DNA of 64,000 bases from Hysterium pulicare CBS 123377 (Eukaryota > Ascomycota > Dothideomycetes > Hysteriales > Hysteriaceae), in assembly GCA_000467715.1 (NCBI GenBank), contig AJFK01000353.1, positions 22,732 through 86,731 of the forward strand, in the 5' to 3' direction. The notes under the pieces were generated by a model. That model was not told the origin of the DNA. It made no database searches and saw only the letters and a list, made by a program, of their open reading frames with translations. Positions 34,699 through 45,065 of this stretch are shown in pieces (position 1 is the first letter of the stretch; each line of letters begins with the position of its first letter). The position numbers and the translations under genes are program-made.

Positions 34699-35778
34699 AT
34701 GGCTTCATCTACTGTTAGCAATCACTTGATTCGTGACGTCGTCAAGTACACCATTGAGACTCGGCTTCAAGCGTTTTCCTATCTTGCAGTCAAGAAATGC
34801 GTCAAAGACCTGAATATCACCTTGACACTGGACCACATAACCGCAGTAACCTCCAAAGTCCTTTCACGCCTCACAATCCGGGGATTCCAATGCCGGCAAC
34901 AACCACACCTAAGAAAGCCTGGTCAGAATGCATGTAATTTTACCCTTCATGATACCCGAAACCAGCAGATTCCTTGGTTGTATTTGGTAGAGCCTAGCGA
35001 TGCCATACCTTTCCTCGGAATTGGTGACCTTCTTGCAGGACCACTCGACGAGCAGTTTGACCAATTTTAAATGATGTTACGCTTCCTGAGTGCCATGACC
35101 ACCCCGGGATTCCACCCCAGATCGAGCTGTATCACAGTTCTCAAGTTGACTTCAAAGTCTTTTCACTTGCATCTTACCAGGATAGCGGAGGCCGTGTGAC
35201 ATCTACGAGCACTATCAGCCCAAAGATCGATTCTGCGCCTTTCAAAAGAACTTTACCATCTATGTCCTGCTATTCATGTTCGTGAGCCTTTGGCGTCTAC
35301 TAAGAGGAGCATGTTGAGAATATCCTTGCGGTCTTAGCCCGCGAAATCAGGCAGGCACATCCAATGAAACTACATTTTCTACTTTCTGAAGTGGGAGACT
35401 ACACTAATTCCTTTGTAGATCGTATCTCATGTGCCTATCCAACTGGACAGAAACCCCGACAAATGCCCAAGTCAGCATAGTGGTGTCGAGATACACCCTG
35501 CCCTCCACATGATGATACAAGAAAATGGAGCGTTACAAGAGTGTCTCTTGCCAATTGCCTTACTTGTAGTCGGGCCAAGGCAGAGAACCTTCAGGAAACG
35601 CAATCCCATCGTGACGGCATGGAACCCTAAGGCTGTACCTCATGTTTTTGAGAAGTTTCGGAAGGTCCCAATCCTGTTGGTTACGGACTGCGTTCCCTTA
35701 TTCAACGAGGACTTCACAAAGGATAACTACCCAAAATCCTGGTACCCGAGAAAGTTTAGAATCACATGGAGTAACTAG
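34699..35778 (+). pseudogene. Decayed gene of unknown family, several frameshifts
   Basis: A good ATG (34699, MASSTVSNHLIRDV) opens 123 codons that end at 35070. Coding-like sequence then continues in other frames. One stretch starts DVTLPECHDHPGIPPQIELY just past the stop. A second is read in another frame as HVENILAVLAREIRQAHPMK near 35310-35380. A third frame, 35431-35778, ends FRITWSN. No splice pairs join these neatly, so at least two or three frame breaks are needed. No domain is recognised. It sits with two other damaged genes in the same island. Confidence 0.4.
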
Positions 35779-36677
35779 CCCGCTCTACGCTTAGTGGGAA
35801 CTGGCCTGCCCGTTAAACACAATAGGAAGTAGGCCAGTTGTCTCTCAACGAAAGGCTAGGAGAGTTATAGTAATATACACATACTTGTCAGTCGGCTAGT
35901 AGAAATGAGGGCCCCGATTGGATGGAATCGCCGCTTCCTGCCCCAGTCGTTCCAAGACTTAGCTTTAGACAAGCACAATGGTTGTGGTAATCCGTTGGAC
36001 ACTGGGCTGCGCATTAGCCTCGTAACAACTCCTCTTGCTAAGCTCACACAAAAGTTGACGTTAATACAATTATAAAGGATCCCCCAGCAGATGTTAAGGT
36101 TGTTATCTACGTAACCTTCTGTTGTTGGTTGTGTAGGAAAACCTGATAAATTACAGCAGCGATCGTGTAGGTTGAAACCCGAACAGCAGATGGGCGGCCA
36201 ACTCGCTTCCTCTATTATACCTTTTTTCCTTTTTTAGGAAATGACAAGAAAATGTTATCAAGTGACCTTTCCACATGCCGCTATCAGGGTTTCCTTACTT
36301 CTGTGATGTTTACTGTCAGTGTTGTTGTGGTCCTGTGGACATTCCATTCCAGTGGGCTAGCAGGCTCAATGTCAGATCTTGATCGATGCACGCGGAAGCG
36401 GATCCTTACCTCATGACGTTAACCTGCAGATCATAATGATCAGCGACGATCTCCATCACAAATCCTGCTTAGGCAATGCGTCACTGTTTGGTCTCCATAT
36501 TAATGCCACAACTCTGAATAAATTCCTAACTAGACATCTTCTCCAGAAACAGTTTGGTAAGCTTGAGGCATCTTTAAATTTGTCGAATTATAACACTAAT
36601 CTTCCCTAGACACGCAACTACAATATCCACCCTTTACCTTAGAGACGTTTTACATTTGCAAGTCGACAATAGCAGAT
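35779..36677. other. Intergenic region with a short hairpin
   Basis: A perfect 9-bp inverted repeat (AACTGGCCT at 35799-35807 and AGGCCAGTT at 35831-35839) with a 23-nt loop lies just after the decayed gene. The rest is AT-rich without a supported gene. Confidence 0.45.
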
Positions 36678-37416
36678 ATGGCCGATCAAAATGACCCCAA
36701 GGACCAGCAATCGCGTATGGACTGGATGAAAGCGACATATAATTCACAATACGACAATTGTGTTCCGTGGATGGCGAGTACTGCAATGATCCGAAAGAAA
36801 CTATAGCTAACGTTGGATAGGAGGATCAATATCTTAAATGGTTTTCCAAGGACAACAAGACTTCGTACACCGCAAAGCGTAGGTCTCTGTTTCGTCTTCC
36901 CCCTCTAGCCTCCATTATCTTCCCTTCCACACTATTGCACTACGTCCATTCGTTGTCGTTCACTCGCTATACATTTGAGCCTCTGTCCTTATCCTTCCAC
37001 TTTATGCGAACCAAAAGTAATATACTAATAGTCCTATCACAGAACAACTCGACAAGACCAAAATCACAGGCATAGACCAAGTCGACAACCTTCAAGATGG
37101 TGTCAATAACCTCGTAGCCGGCCAAGTGGGCCAGGGAGGTCTAGGCGAACCCATTGGAAATATGGCTTCCAAAGAAGGCTTCAACCGTGCCGAACGCGGC
37201 GGAAAAGACGAGCACGGACGCCCGATTGAGGGACAAGGGCCCCTTGGTGGATACGGGGAGAGTGCTACCGGCGGACTGAAGAGCGCTGGGGAGGGCCTTA
37301 CTGGTGGTGCGAAGAATGCTGGTGAAGGACTTACTGGCGGTGCGAAGAGTGCGGGAGGATATCTGGGTGGTATGATGCCTGGTGGTGGGAAGAGCGAGGA
37401 TCAGCCTAAGAAATAG
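36678..37416 (+). CDS. Small conserved filamentous-fungal protein, Gly-rich tail
   Basis: Three exons (36678-36773, 36821-36878, 37043-37416) give 175 residues. I recognise the core of a Pezizomycotina-specific uncharacterised family: YNSQYD, then VPW, EDQYLKWFSKDNKTSY, LDKTKITGIDQVDNLQDGVN and NLVAGQVGQGG, then ASKEGFNRAERGGKDE. No function is known. The first intron must use a GC donor (ATG, then GCGAGT, acceptor GGATAG, 47 nt) to keep this conserved order; the nearby GT (GTACTG) gives a stop within six codons. Family members usually have Trp where this copy has Cys just before VPW. The tail repeats SAGEGLTGGAK-type units. Intact otherwise, in an island of damaged genes. Confidence 0.75.
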
Positions 37417-37641
37417 AGGGATTTGATGAGTGGGCTATTCTTGATACCTCGGTTCAGATTGGAATCTGCTTTGGAAGGCTGTTTTTATCAATGATCCGGT
37501 TAACTTCAGGACGTAATTGTTAGCTATGTCTTTAACGAGTGGATACTCTCTTTCTAGGACGTGAAACCTCAAATTCAGTGCTAAGATTTATCTTAAAGTG
37601 GACACAAAAAGCTTGTAGAGATATTTTTAACTGATTTCTTA

Positions 37642-37858
37642 GAGGATTACCAAATCCACCCCCTCTTCCACTGCATCTACCCCCCCTTTCACTGTATCTA
37701 CCCCCCTTTCCACTGTGTACACCCCTCCTTTTCACTACATACACCCCACCCCAAATTCGGCATCGCGCGTGCGGAAGATTGTTGATCCGGCTGGATTGGC
37801 ACCCTATCAAAAATTTAATATTGAATGTTTCCAGCAATGCAGCACCACTACCACAGCT
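37642..37858 (+). repeat. Left terminal inverted repeat
   Basis: Matches the reverse complement of 38096-38299. Clear paired blocks are GGATTAC, CACTGCATCT, TTTCCACTGTGTACACC, CGGAAGATTGTT and TTGGCACCCTATCAA, with scattered substitutions and small indels. Confidence 0.75.
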
Positions 37859-38095
37859 TTATAGTTTCGCTGGCGGTGCTGTGTTGCTGGGAGCCTTAAT
37901 ACAGCCAAGATTCAATTTTAATGGGGTGCCAAGACAGCTGGAACAAGCCGACGGAACTAGCCGGCAATACTAAAACCTTTGAAGTCTACTGAAAGAAGGA
38001 TTTCAGTAATGTAACACCACCACTAGAGCTTTATAGGCGCTGAAACTTTCTAGAATAGTCAATTATACCTAATTTTATCTTTCTAAGAGTTGCAG

Positions 38096-38299
38096 GAACT
38101 CTTAATTTCTAGTAGTAGTGTTGCGTTGCTGGAGACCTTCATGCAGCTAGAAATCGATTGATAGGGTGCCAAGTCGGCCGCATTAACAATCTTCCGCGCG
38201 CTATACCGAGTCTTGGGTGTGGGTGTATGCAGTGAAGGGGGGTGTACACAGTGGAAAGGGGCAGATGCAGTGAAAGGGGGGGTAGATTTAGTAATCCTT
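38096..38299 (-). repeat. Right terminal inverted repeat
   Basis: Reverse complement of the left arm. It ends GTAATCCTT directly against the second copy of the 8-bp flanking repeat. Confidence 0.75.
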
Positions 38300-38307
38300 A
38301 TTTCTTA

Positions 38308-38830
38308 TACACTTATTATCAGGCTGTTAGAAAAGAGCAAACTCGGAATCCTTATGGAGAGGAAAGAGTAGTATGAAGGCCTTCACTGAGTTCAACTGAT
38401 CTTATAAATAGCAATCTTAATGTTGCTGACTAGATAAAAGCATACCTAATGTAAAAGTATGTAGCCTCTTGGACTGCAAATTATATACCGAAGGAGAAGT
38501 GTTGTAAGTTCTCCTTAGAATAAGGTGTTCAATGCACCAGCGGACCTAGTTCCTCTCCAATTACTCAGCACCATGATCGGATAATGCACCAAGCTTCGGA
38601 TAAGGGAGCCTGGACTTTCACGTTCTCACTCCACTACCTCCTCCGGCCCTGAACGACCACTTTCCCCGCGACTCACATAAATGTGAAGCTATGAGGTGTC
38701 GGCCGAGAGGCTGTCATCAAAACCATAGCTCTTCGCTCGAAACTCATCCTTGACAGAACAGGACTTATTACATCCTCCAAGTTTACTTAACACAACACAC
38801 AACGATTGATCATTAGAAGGAAGATCCAAA
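38308..38830. other. Promoter region of the dioxygenase gene
   Basis: No frame of note. The MITE-like element ends 523 bp before the dioxygenase start codon and could contribute upstream sequence to its promoter; this is inference from position only. Confidence 0.4.
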
Positions 38831-39923
38831 ATGTCTACAAACAGCACGAACGGCATCGTCGATGCCTCCAGCAAGAAGACTACGCACAAATTCGATCCAC
38901 ACTTTACCCAAAATGTTATCAATGCCACAGGACCGAACGCTTCGCCGCGTGTACGCAAGGTTGTGGCTAGCTTGATACAACATCTGCATGACTTCGCCAG
39001 AGAAAATGAGATCACGGTTGAGGAATGGATGGCTGGTGTCGAACTGGTACACACCCTGCTCCTTTGAATTTCTGAGGCTAATCCTGAGATGACGAGTGCT
39101 GATGACGAGTGCTGATGACGTTCTAGATGAACGAAGCAGGCCGCATGTCCGACTCGAAACGCAATGAAGGTCAACTTGTATGTGACGTCTTAGGTCTCGA
39201 ATCTCTCGTCGACGAAATAACCTACAAGCTCGTCGATGACGCTGCCGACGCTCCCACCACATCGGCCATCCTCGGTCCCTTCTGGCGCGAAGATGCCCCA
39301 AGACGGAAGATGGGTGATACCATCGTCTCGAAAATAGACTGCAACGAGCGAACATACATGCATGGAGTGGTGCTGGATTATAAGACGGGAAAGCCAATTG
39401 AAGGCGCCGAGATCGATATCTGGCATACTGCGCCGAATGGGTTGTATGAGCAGCAGGATCCAGAGCAGCCGGATATGAACTTGAGAGGAAGGTTCACGAC
39501 CGGGAAAGATGGAAAGTATAATCTTTACTGCTTGAGGCCAACGAGTTACCCGATTCCTTACGATGGACCTGCGGGGAAAATCCTTCAAGCCCTAGACCGC
39601 CATCCTATGAGGCCAGCGCATATACATTTCATTGTAAGTTGTCTTCGCATGCAGTGCTTCCATACGTTCAGGCTCAAATCTTCTATCAGATTACGGCGCC
39701 TGGTTACAAACCTATCGTGACCCAAATCTTTGACAGGCGCGATAAACATATTACCGATGATGCTGTCTTCGCTGTTAAGGACTCTCTGGTGGTAGATTTC
39801 GTGCCGAGAGAGGGAGATCCGAATGCGGAATTTGAACTGCCTTATGATTTCAAACTTGCGACGTTTGAGGACGCGAAGAAGGGCTCTGTGGCTGGGACTA
39901 CAGAGGAGAGCGCCACAGTCTAA
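38831..39923 (+). CDS. Intradiol ring-cleavage dioxygenase (catechol/hydroxyquinol 1,2-type)
   Basis: Three exons (38831-39046, 39127-39633, 39690-39923) give 318 residues. The enzyme splits the aromatic ring between two hydroxyls using non-haem Fe(III). The four iron ligands are visible with correct spacing: Tyr179 (APNGLY), Tyr213 (SYPIPYDGP), His237 and His239 (RPAHIHF). The helical N-terminal linker domain (residues about 20-110) and the core block LGPFWREDAP...GxxxD...GAEIDIWHTAPNG are those of catechol or hydroxyquinol 1,2-dioxygenases, not protocatechuate enzymes. No signal peptide, so intracellular; the secreted fungal intradiol class is excluded. Intron 1 (80 nt) contains a 13-bp tandem repeat. 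Likely role is degradation of lignin- or plant-derived phenols. No pathway partner lies next to it. Confidence 0.9.
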
Positions 39924-40530
39924 GCTCGTTGCAGGAGGCAAAACAGGAGCCAGCGAGTCTATGGCTGGGCAAATTTGTATATCCAGTCGAAAGGAAGTTA
40001 GTGTAGAGGGAGGGAATACGGCGAGACAACTAAATTGCATACGCTTCTCCGACATCCTTTGATGACGATGTCCTCCTCCATTTATACTCAAGGCGGAACA
40101 CATACAGATCGGCTTTGGATCTGATATCTATCGCATAATAATACAAAGGCCTACTAGCCACTTCCATCCCAAGGCCCGTGATGACCTTCCGGTACCGAGG
40201 CAACTTTCTCCTTTTTCTGACTAGTCATTGAAACTCCGCGAATACCCCCAACCCATCTCCACACGGCCTCTAGTACCTAATGATATCCTGCTTCCGTCCT
40301 ATAGAATCTTTGCATCTTTTCTACTCAGGACGGAGGATCCATCAGCATCTTAGTTTGGCTAGACTTGTGGAACTAGTCCCCGAGTTTAAGTAAACATGCT
40401 TCCCCGCTAAAACCGTTCTCTTATCACATTGATCTTTGGAACAACTTCCTTTTTAGTCTCCGTTATCTTCATTTCCTAGGATTTTGCATTGTCTACTGCC
40501 TTAATCTTTTTGGTTGAATAAACATCCAAA
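39924..40530. other. Intergenic region, promoter of the decarboxylase gene
   Basis: Tandem orientation; no supported gene or repeat. Confidence 0.45.
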
Positions 40531-42944
40531 ATGGCAACTATTCCTCTTGGTAGATATCTTTGGGAAAGGTATTCCTTCTATCTGAACTGCGCACCCGTAC
40601 TTAGGTAATCAGCGCTGACGTTTACAAACTACCAGAATTCATCAGATCGGCGTGGACACAATTTTTGTATGCATAACATTCGAATTTGACATAAACGCTT
40701 TTGTTTAATCATATGACTTTTGGACATTGACCCGGGGGCATTGTAGGGCGTACCCGGCGACTTCAATCTCCAATTTCTGGATTACATCTTTCAAGTCAAA
40801 GGATTGAAATGGGGTTGGTCTTTTGAGAAATACACTACCATGTAGAAAGTTGACGTATGCTGAAATGTGCAGTTGGGAACCAGAATGAGTTGAATGCCGC
40901 CTACGCAGCGGATGGGTATGGTAGGATCAAGGGAGCCCCGGGCGTGTGTAAGTAACTCGAGTATCATCTAAAACCCTGGAGTAAGATGCAGCTAATATCC
41001 TTGCTGTATCAAGTGGTGACTACCCACGGAGTCGGTGAGTCTGTTGACGAGATCTACATCACATATATGCTGACAAATGATATAGGAGAACTCAGCGCTC
41101 TCAATGGCGTTGCCGGTGCTCTATCGGAACGGGTCAGATTGATTCATGTTGTTGGGCAAACGACACGCGCAATGCAGGACAATAATATGATGATTCATCA
41201 TTCCATTGGTGATAAGCCCGATCATCAGGCATGCATAGCATCTCCCTAGGATCAAATACCTACCACACTGACAGTTTATCTTCTACAGATGTATAACAAG
41301 GCCTCTAAACAGTTCCGTGTTGCCGAGGCCGAACTATGGGATATCAAAACGGCGCCGGCTGAAATCGACGTAAGTAGCGCATAGAACTCCATCTGCTCCT
41401 CGGGTGCCACTAATACCAACAGCGCGTCATTCGAGAATGCTGTATTCAATCAGCTCCAGTATACATCTTTTTACCTTTAGATCTATCAATGGAAGAAGTT
41501 CCCGCCAATCTCTTGGACAAAAAGATCGATCTCTCCCTCCCAATAGATACCCAAAGCCAACAAGCCGCCATAACCGCCATCAAAGGAGCCCTTTCCGAAT
41601 CGGAAAAGCCATCTATGCTTATCGATATGCTGGTACATCGATATAATGCTGTTGATGAGGCTCGACAGCTTGTCGATAAGCTTCAAATCCCTTTCTTCTC
41701 TGCAAATTGCTCAAAGGGACTTGTCGATGAGACACATCCTAAGTATGTGGGTCTGTATAATGGGCAGATCAGCGCGCCGGGTGTAGCGGCTGCTTGCGAA
41801 GCAAGTGATTTAGTCCTGCTGCTCGGGTACTTGCCTGCGGATACGAACTCGGGAGGTTTCTCGCGGAAGCTTCCGAAGGAGAAAATTGTTCAGATTAATC
41901 CGACCAACGTTGTCGTAAGTCAACTCTTCACATCCAACGAACGGAAGTAACTTCCCAAACCTATTAGGTGAAAGGCAAAACATACCCAAACATCTTCCTC
42001 AAGCCACTCCTCGCCCGACTTTGCGGAGAAATCGAAAAGACATCTCCCAGCAAACACCTTCAACCCCAGCTACCTCCTCCGCTCCAGCCCAAAGACCTTA
42101 ATGCTAAGCATATCACGCAATCATGGGTATGGCCGCAATTTGCGAAGTTCTTCCGTCCGGGCGATGTGCTCATTGGAGAAACGGGGACGACGGTGTTTGG
42201 ACTGTATGATATTACTTTTCCCGAAGACATACGGTGAGCCCAATACTTCCACCAGGGAATTAACATCAGAGAGGTTTCCTTCTTACTTGTTGAAAGATTC
42301 TTCGCCCAAATTTACTATGGCAGCATAGGCTATGCCACAGCAGCCACACTCGGCGCCGACCTCGCGCGAAAAGAACTCTCTCCTTCCTCAGGTCGCACCA
42401 TCCTGATCACAGGCGATGGCAGTATGGCGATGACGATTCAGGAGATCGGAACTATGGTCAAACAGGGTTTGAAACCTATCATCTTCATCATAAACAATCA
42501 GGGTTATACCGTTGAGAGGTTGATTTGGGGCGCTAAAGAGGGTAAATATTCCTACTTCTCTTTGCTTCAGTTTTTGAACGTTTCACTGTATGAAACTGGA
42601 CTAATGAGAACGTATATGTAGCATACAACGACATAGTTCCCACGAACTACTCGGCCCTCCTGCCTCTGTTCCATCACCCTGATGCAGCCAACTCTTTCCA
42701 CAAAGCGACTACGAAAGTAGAACTCGAAGCTATATTCGAGAAGCCCGCGGTTAAGGATCCAAAGCACCTTCAGATTGTCGAGGTGGTGATACCGATGATG
42801 GATACGGCGTGGAGACTCGGCGCGCAGATCGCGTTCAGGGGTGAGGGTGCAAAGAAAAGGTTGGCTGATGAGGGATTTGTGGATGCTCTTGGTGGCTGGG
42901 GGTTGGAAGAAGGGATTAATGGGGAGAAGATGAAGTGGGCTTAA
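40531..42944 (+). CDS. Pyruvate/indolepyruvate decarboxylase-like ThDP enzyme
   Basis: Eleven exons give 593 residues: 40531-40568, 40636-40666, 40747-40813, 40873-40947, 41014-41034, 41086-41228, 41289-41369, 41423-41914, 41968-42233, 42297-42541, 42622-42944. Every join keeps phase and family sequence. The catalytic set of 2-oxo acid decarboxylases is present: Glu51 in GNQNELNAAYAADGYGR, His115-His116 in MIHHSIG, and the ThDP motif GDGSMAMTIQEIG ending in NNQGYTVE. This is enough to predict non-oxidative decarboxylation to an aldehyde. The divergence from the main fermentative enzyme (SIGDKPDHQMYNK in place of the usual LG-x-G-x-F segment) leaves the substrate open; phenyl- or indolepyruvate is possible. 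Intron 6 (41229-41288) needs a GC donor (CAG then GCATGC). Intron density is high for a PDC gene. No lesion seen. Confidence 0.9.
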
Positions 42945-43270
42945 ATGGAGAGTTAGAAATAGAGGGCATGGTAAACCAATAGATGGCCTTTTGTGTGCGG
43001 AAAAGAACTTTTTCAAGTATAACGAATTGAGCACAACGTCAAATAGCTTGCAATTTTATCGTTGCAACAGTGTTGATGAGAGGTTCAAATTTGTTGAACT
43101 AGAACGACCTTATTCCCAGTATCGCCACTCCCTTTTCCAAGACAAGGCAGGTTTCTTAGTATGCTTTCCAAATTGGTTTCAAGTACTCGACCGGATGAAA
43201 AGGTTCTACTCCGCATATGAGTCTTAGTTTCTTATGTAGACTAGTAGTATTTGCTGACAGTCGTTCATGA

Positions 43271-43483
43271 GGTGGCTGGGGAGGTGCGTTTGATGGAGCG
43301 AGGAAAGGGACTTTCTTTGATGTCACGGCGTATTGGAATGCACCGACTGAAGAAACGAAGCGAAGGGTGAGGAAAGGCTTGGCTTCTTTCAATGAGATCA
43401 TGCGGATTCAAATCGAGGAGTGGGTGCTAGAGGAGTCGAGGACTAGTCGGACAGAGGGATGTACAGTGCCATTGCTGAAGTAA
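43271..43483 (+). other. Coding-like 3' remnant, 70 codons
   Basis: A frame without ATG at its start (a TGA directly precedes it) encodes GGWGGAFDGARKGTFFDVTA near its start and then YWNAPTEETKRRVRKGLASF, ending TVPLLK-stop. Composition looks like real protein, but I cannot join it to an upstream exon and do not recognise the family. It could be the last exon of a lost gene or chance. Confidence 0.3.
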
Positions 43484-43553
43484 AGATTGGGGCGCGTGAA
43501 CTGCAAGTTTTTCCAGGTATGCTGATGTGATTACACCGGCATCAAATCCAGCA

Positions 43554-45065
43554 TCAAGTCTCCCCTTCCTCTAACATCGCACTCACCATCCCATTCCGCG
43601 TTCCCAAGTCATTCTTTCCCCAAACATCCCTCACACTATAAGCCCCCAGAATCCCCAGATCATCCCCAATAGCCGTTACATTCTGTCTGCCCGTCAAACT
43701 AGTCCCAAAGTCCCCCTGTCCGCCATCAGGCCCATAGTTCACTAGCACCACTACCGCCCTCCCATCTCCATCTTGATCCGGACCCGCAATCCATGCCTAA
43801 AGTTATCGAGAAGAATTAGTGCCAACGTCCGGGTTGCGCGGCTGCGTGGGGAATTTCGCCGTAACAGCAGCTACATCTAAAGCACCTGGATCCGCGAGGA
43901 GCATCCGACCCAGAGAATCCAAATTCGTGAGATCAGACCCTGTCATCAAGTTTGCAGCAGCACAATTCCAGTGCGTGGCGATGGTCTGGCTTTGAGAGTC
44001 TGTAACACCGCTCATCGAGGCATTATTCCCTACATATTCATTATCCATATCCGGGAAAATCGTCAGCGGCAGCTCTCCATTCGCAATGACTCCTGAAATG
44101 AGATCTCGGTAGTTATTTATGGCGCGCTGGACGGTTGGCCACGCGGTGAAGTTTGCGGCACCGCTGTTGTTGATGTCTTGGCCTGTTCGCATGCTGTCGG
44201 CGGTGGAGGCCCAGATGGGGAAGTAGGTAGTGTTACGTTCGAGCTTCCAGGATATGTGGAGGAGTATTTCGCGGCCGGAGTTCTGGATGGCGTTGTGGTA
44301 GGCTATTACGCTGCGGGGGTTGTTGGCTGGGAGGTTCCCGCCATTGTCGGGGGAGCCGGGGGTTATAAAGTCGAGTTTTATTAAGTCAACGCCTCTAAGT
44401 ATCTGGGTTAGTATAAGTTTCCAATGGATTTGTCGTGCTCAGTTGCCCAAATCATCCGCATCTGGTCACTGCCCAGCAAAGAAGGGCACTTTCAGAACCT
44501 TACCACGAAGCAAAAAGATTGACTACAGAATTATGCCACTCCTGAACCCCGGGCTTCTCGAAATCAAAATCACACCTTGCAAACCCATTGCTATTCCCAC
44601 TCAGAGTCTGGTTAATACAGATATCCGTCCCCTCAATCGTCTTATTCGCATCATTACAAAAAGCCTCGGTAAAATATAGACTCCCATCTTAACTCCCATA
44701 CCAATGCTCGCCAGATCAAACAGACTGTCATCGTAGATAATCCGCCCGAGTTCATCGCCGTGGTCGCCGATGCTCCACCCGCTCGAGTGAACAGTGACTG
44801 TTGGTAGAGTTTGGGCAGAGGAAGGGAAGATGGCTGCATTGCGATAGGACGGAAGACTGGGAAAAGCTGAAGGTGGGAGTTAGGGGTTTGCTTGGATGCC
44901 GAAGGAGTTCCAGCTTAGGGGAGGGGGGTTGAAGCCATTGGGTATGGTGGACGTTTTAACAATAGTGAGGGATGTTGTTGCGTGGGTGAGGTTTGAGAGA
45001 AAGAGAAGAAGAGATGATAAGATTGGAGCTCGATGCACAATTGTGTTTAGAGCTTCTTCTATCAA
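43554..45065 (-). pseudogene. GH27-type (alpha-galactosidase-like) glycosidase, decayed
   Basis: Reading leftward, the sequence encodes a leader-like hydrophobic stretch, then PPLSWNSFGIQANP, HSSGWSIGDHGDELGRIIYD, NKTIEGTDICINQTLSG, FDFEKPGVQEWHNS, VDLIKLDFITPGSPDNGGN, MRTGQDINNSGAANFTAWPT and YSVRDVW. This order matches secreted fungal GH27-like enzymes with a catalytic Asp in KLDF. The frame is broken repeatedly. No ATG opens the first part. A TAA stands at 44882-44880, with frame slips on both sides of it. A one-base loss near 44670 separates YILP from the EAFCNDANKT frame. TAA and TAG stand at about 43805-43803 and 43799-43797. One genuine intron remains (donor GTAAGG near 44500, branch ACTAAC near 44405). 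No active enzyme can be made from it as it stands. Confidence 0.75.

Larger units (their letters stand above)
37642..38299. mobile_element. MITE-like element, 658 bp, 8-bp target site duplication
   Basis: The ends GAGGATTACCAAATCCACC and (reverse complement of the right end) AAGGATTACTAAATCTACC begin long imperfect inverted repeats of roughly 200 bp. The element is flanked on both sides by ATTTCTTA (37634-37641 and 38300-38307), an 8-bp direct repeat expected of a target site duplication. That size is typical of hAT-type transposons and their non-autonomous relatives. There is no open frame large enough for a transposase. Each arm carries several C-rich boxes of the form CACTGYRTMYACCCC spaced about 20 bp, like subterminal transposase-binding arrays. 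The interior contains partial extra copies of arm sequence, so it may be a nested or rearranged element. Confidence 0.75.
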
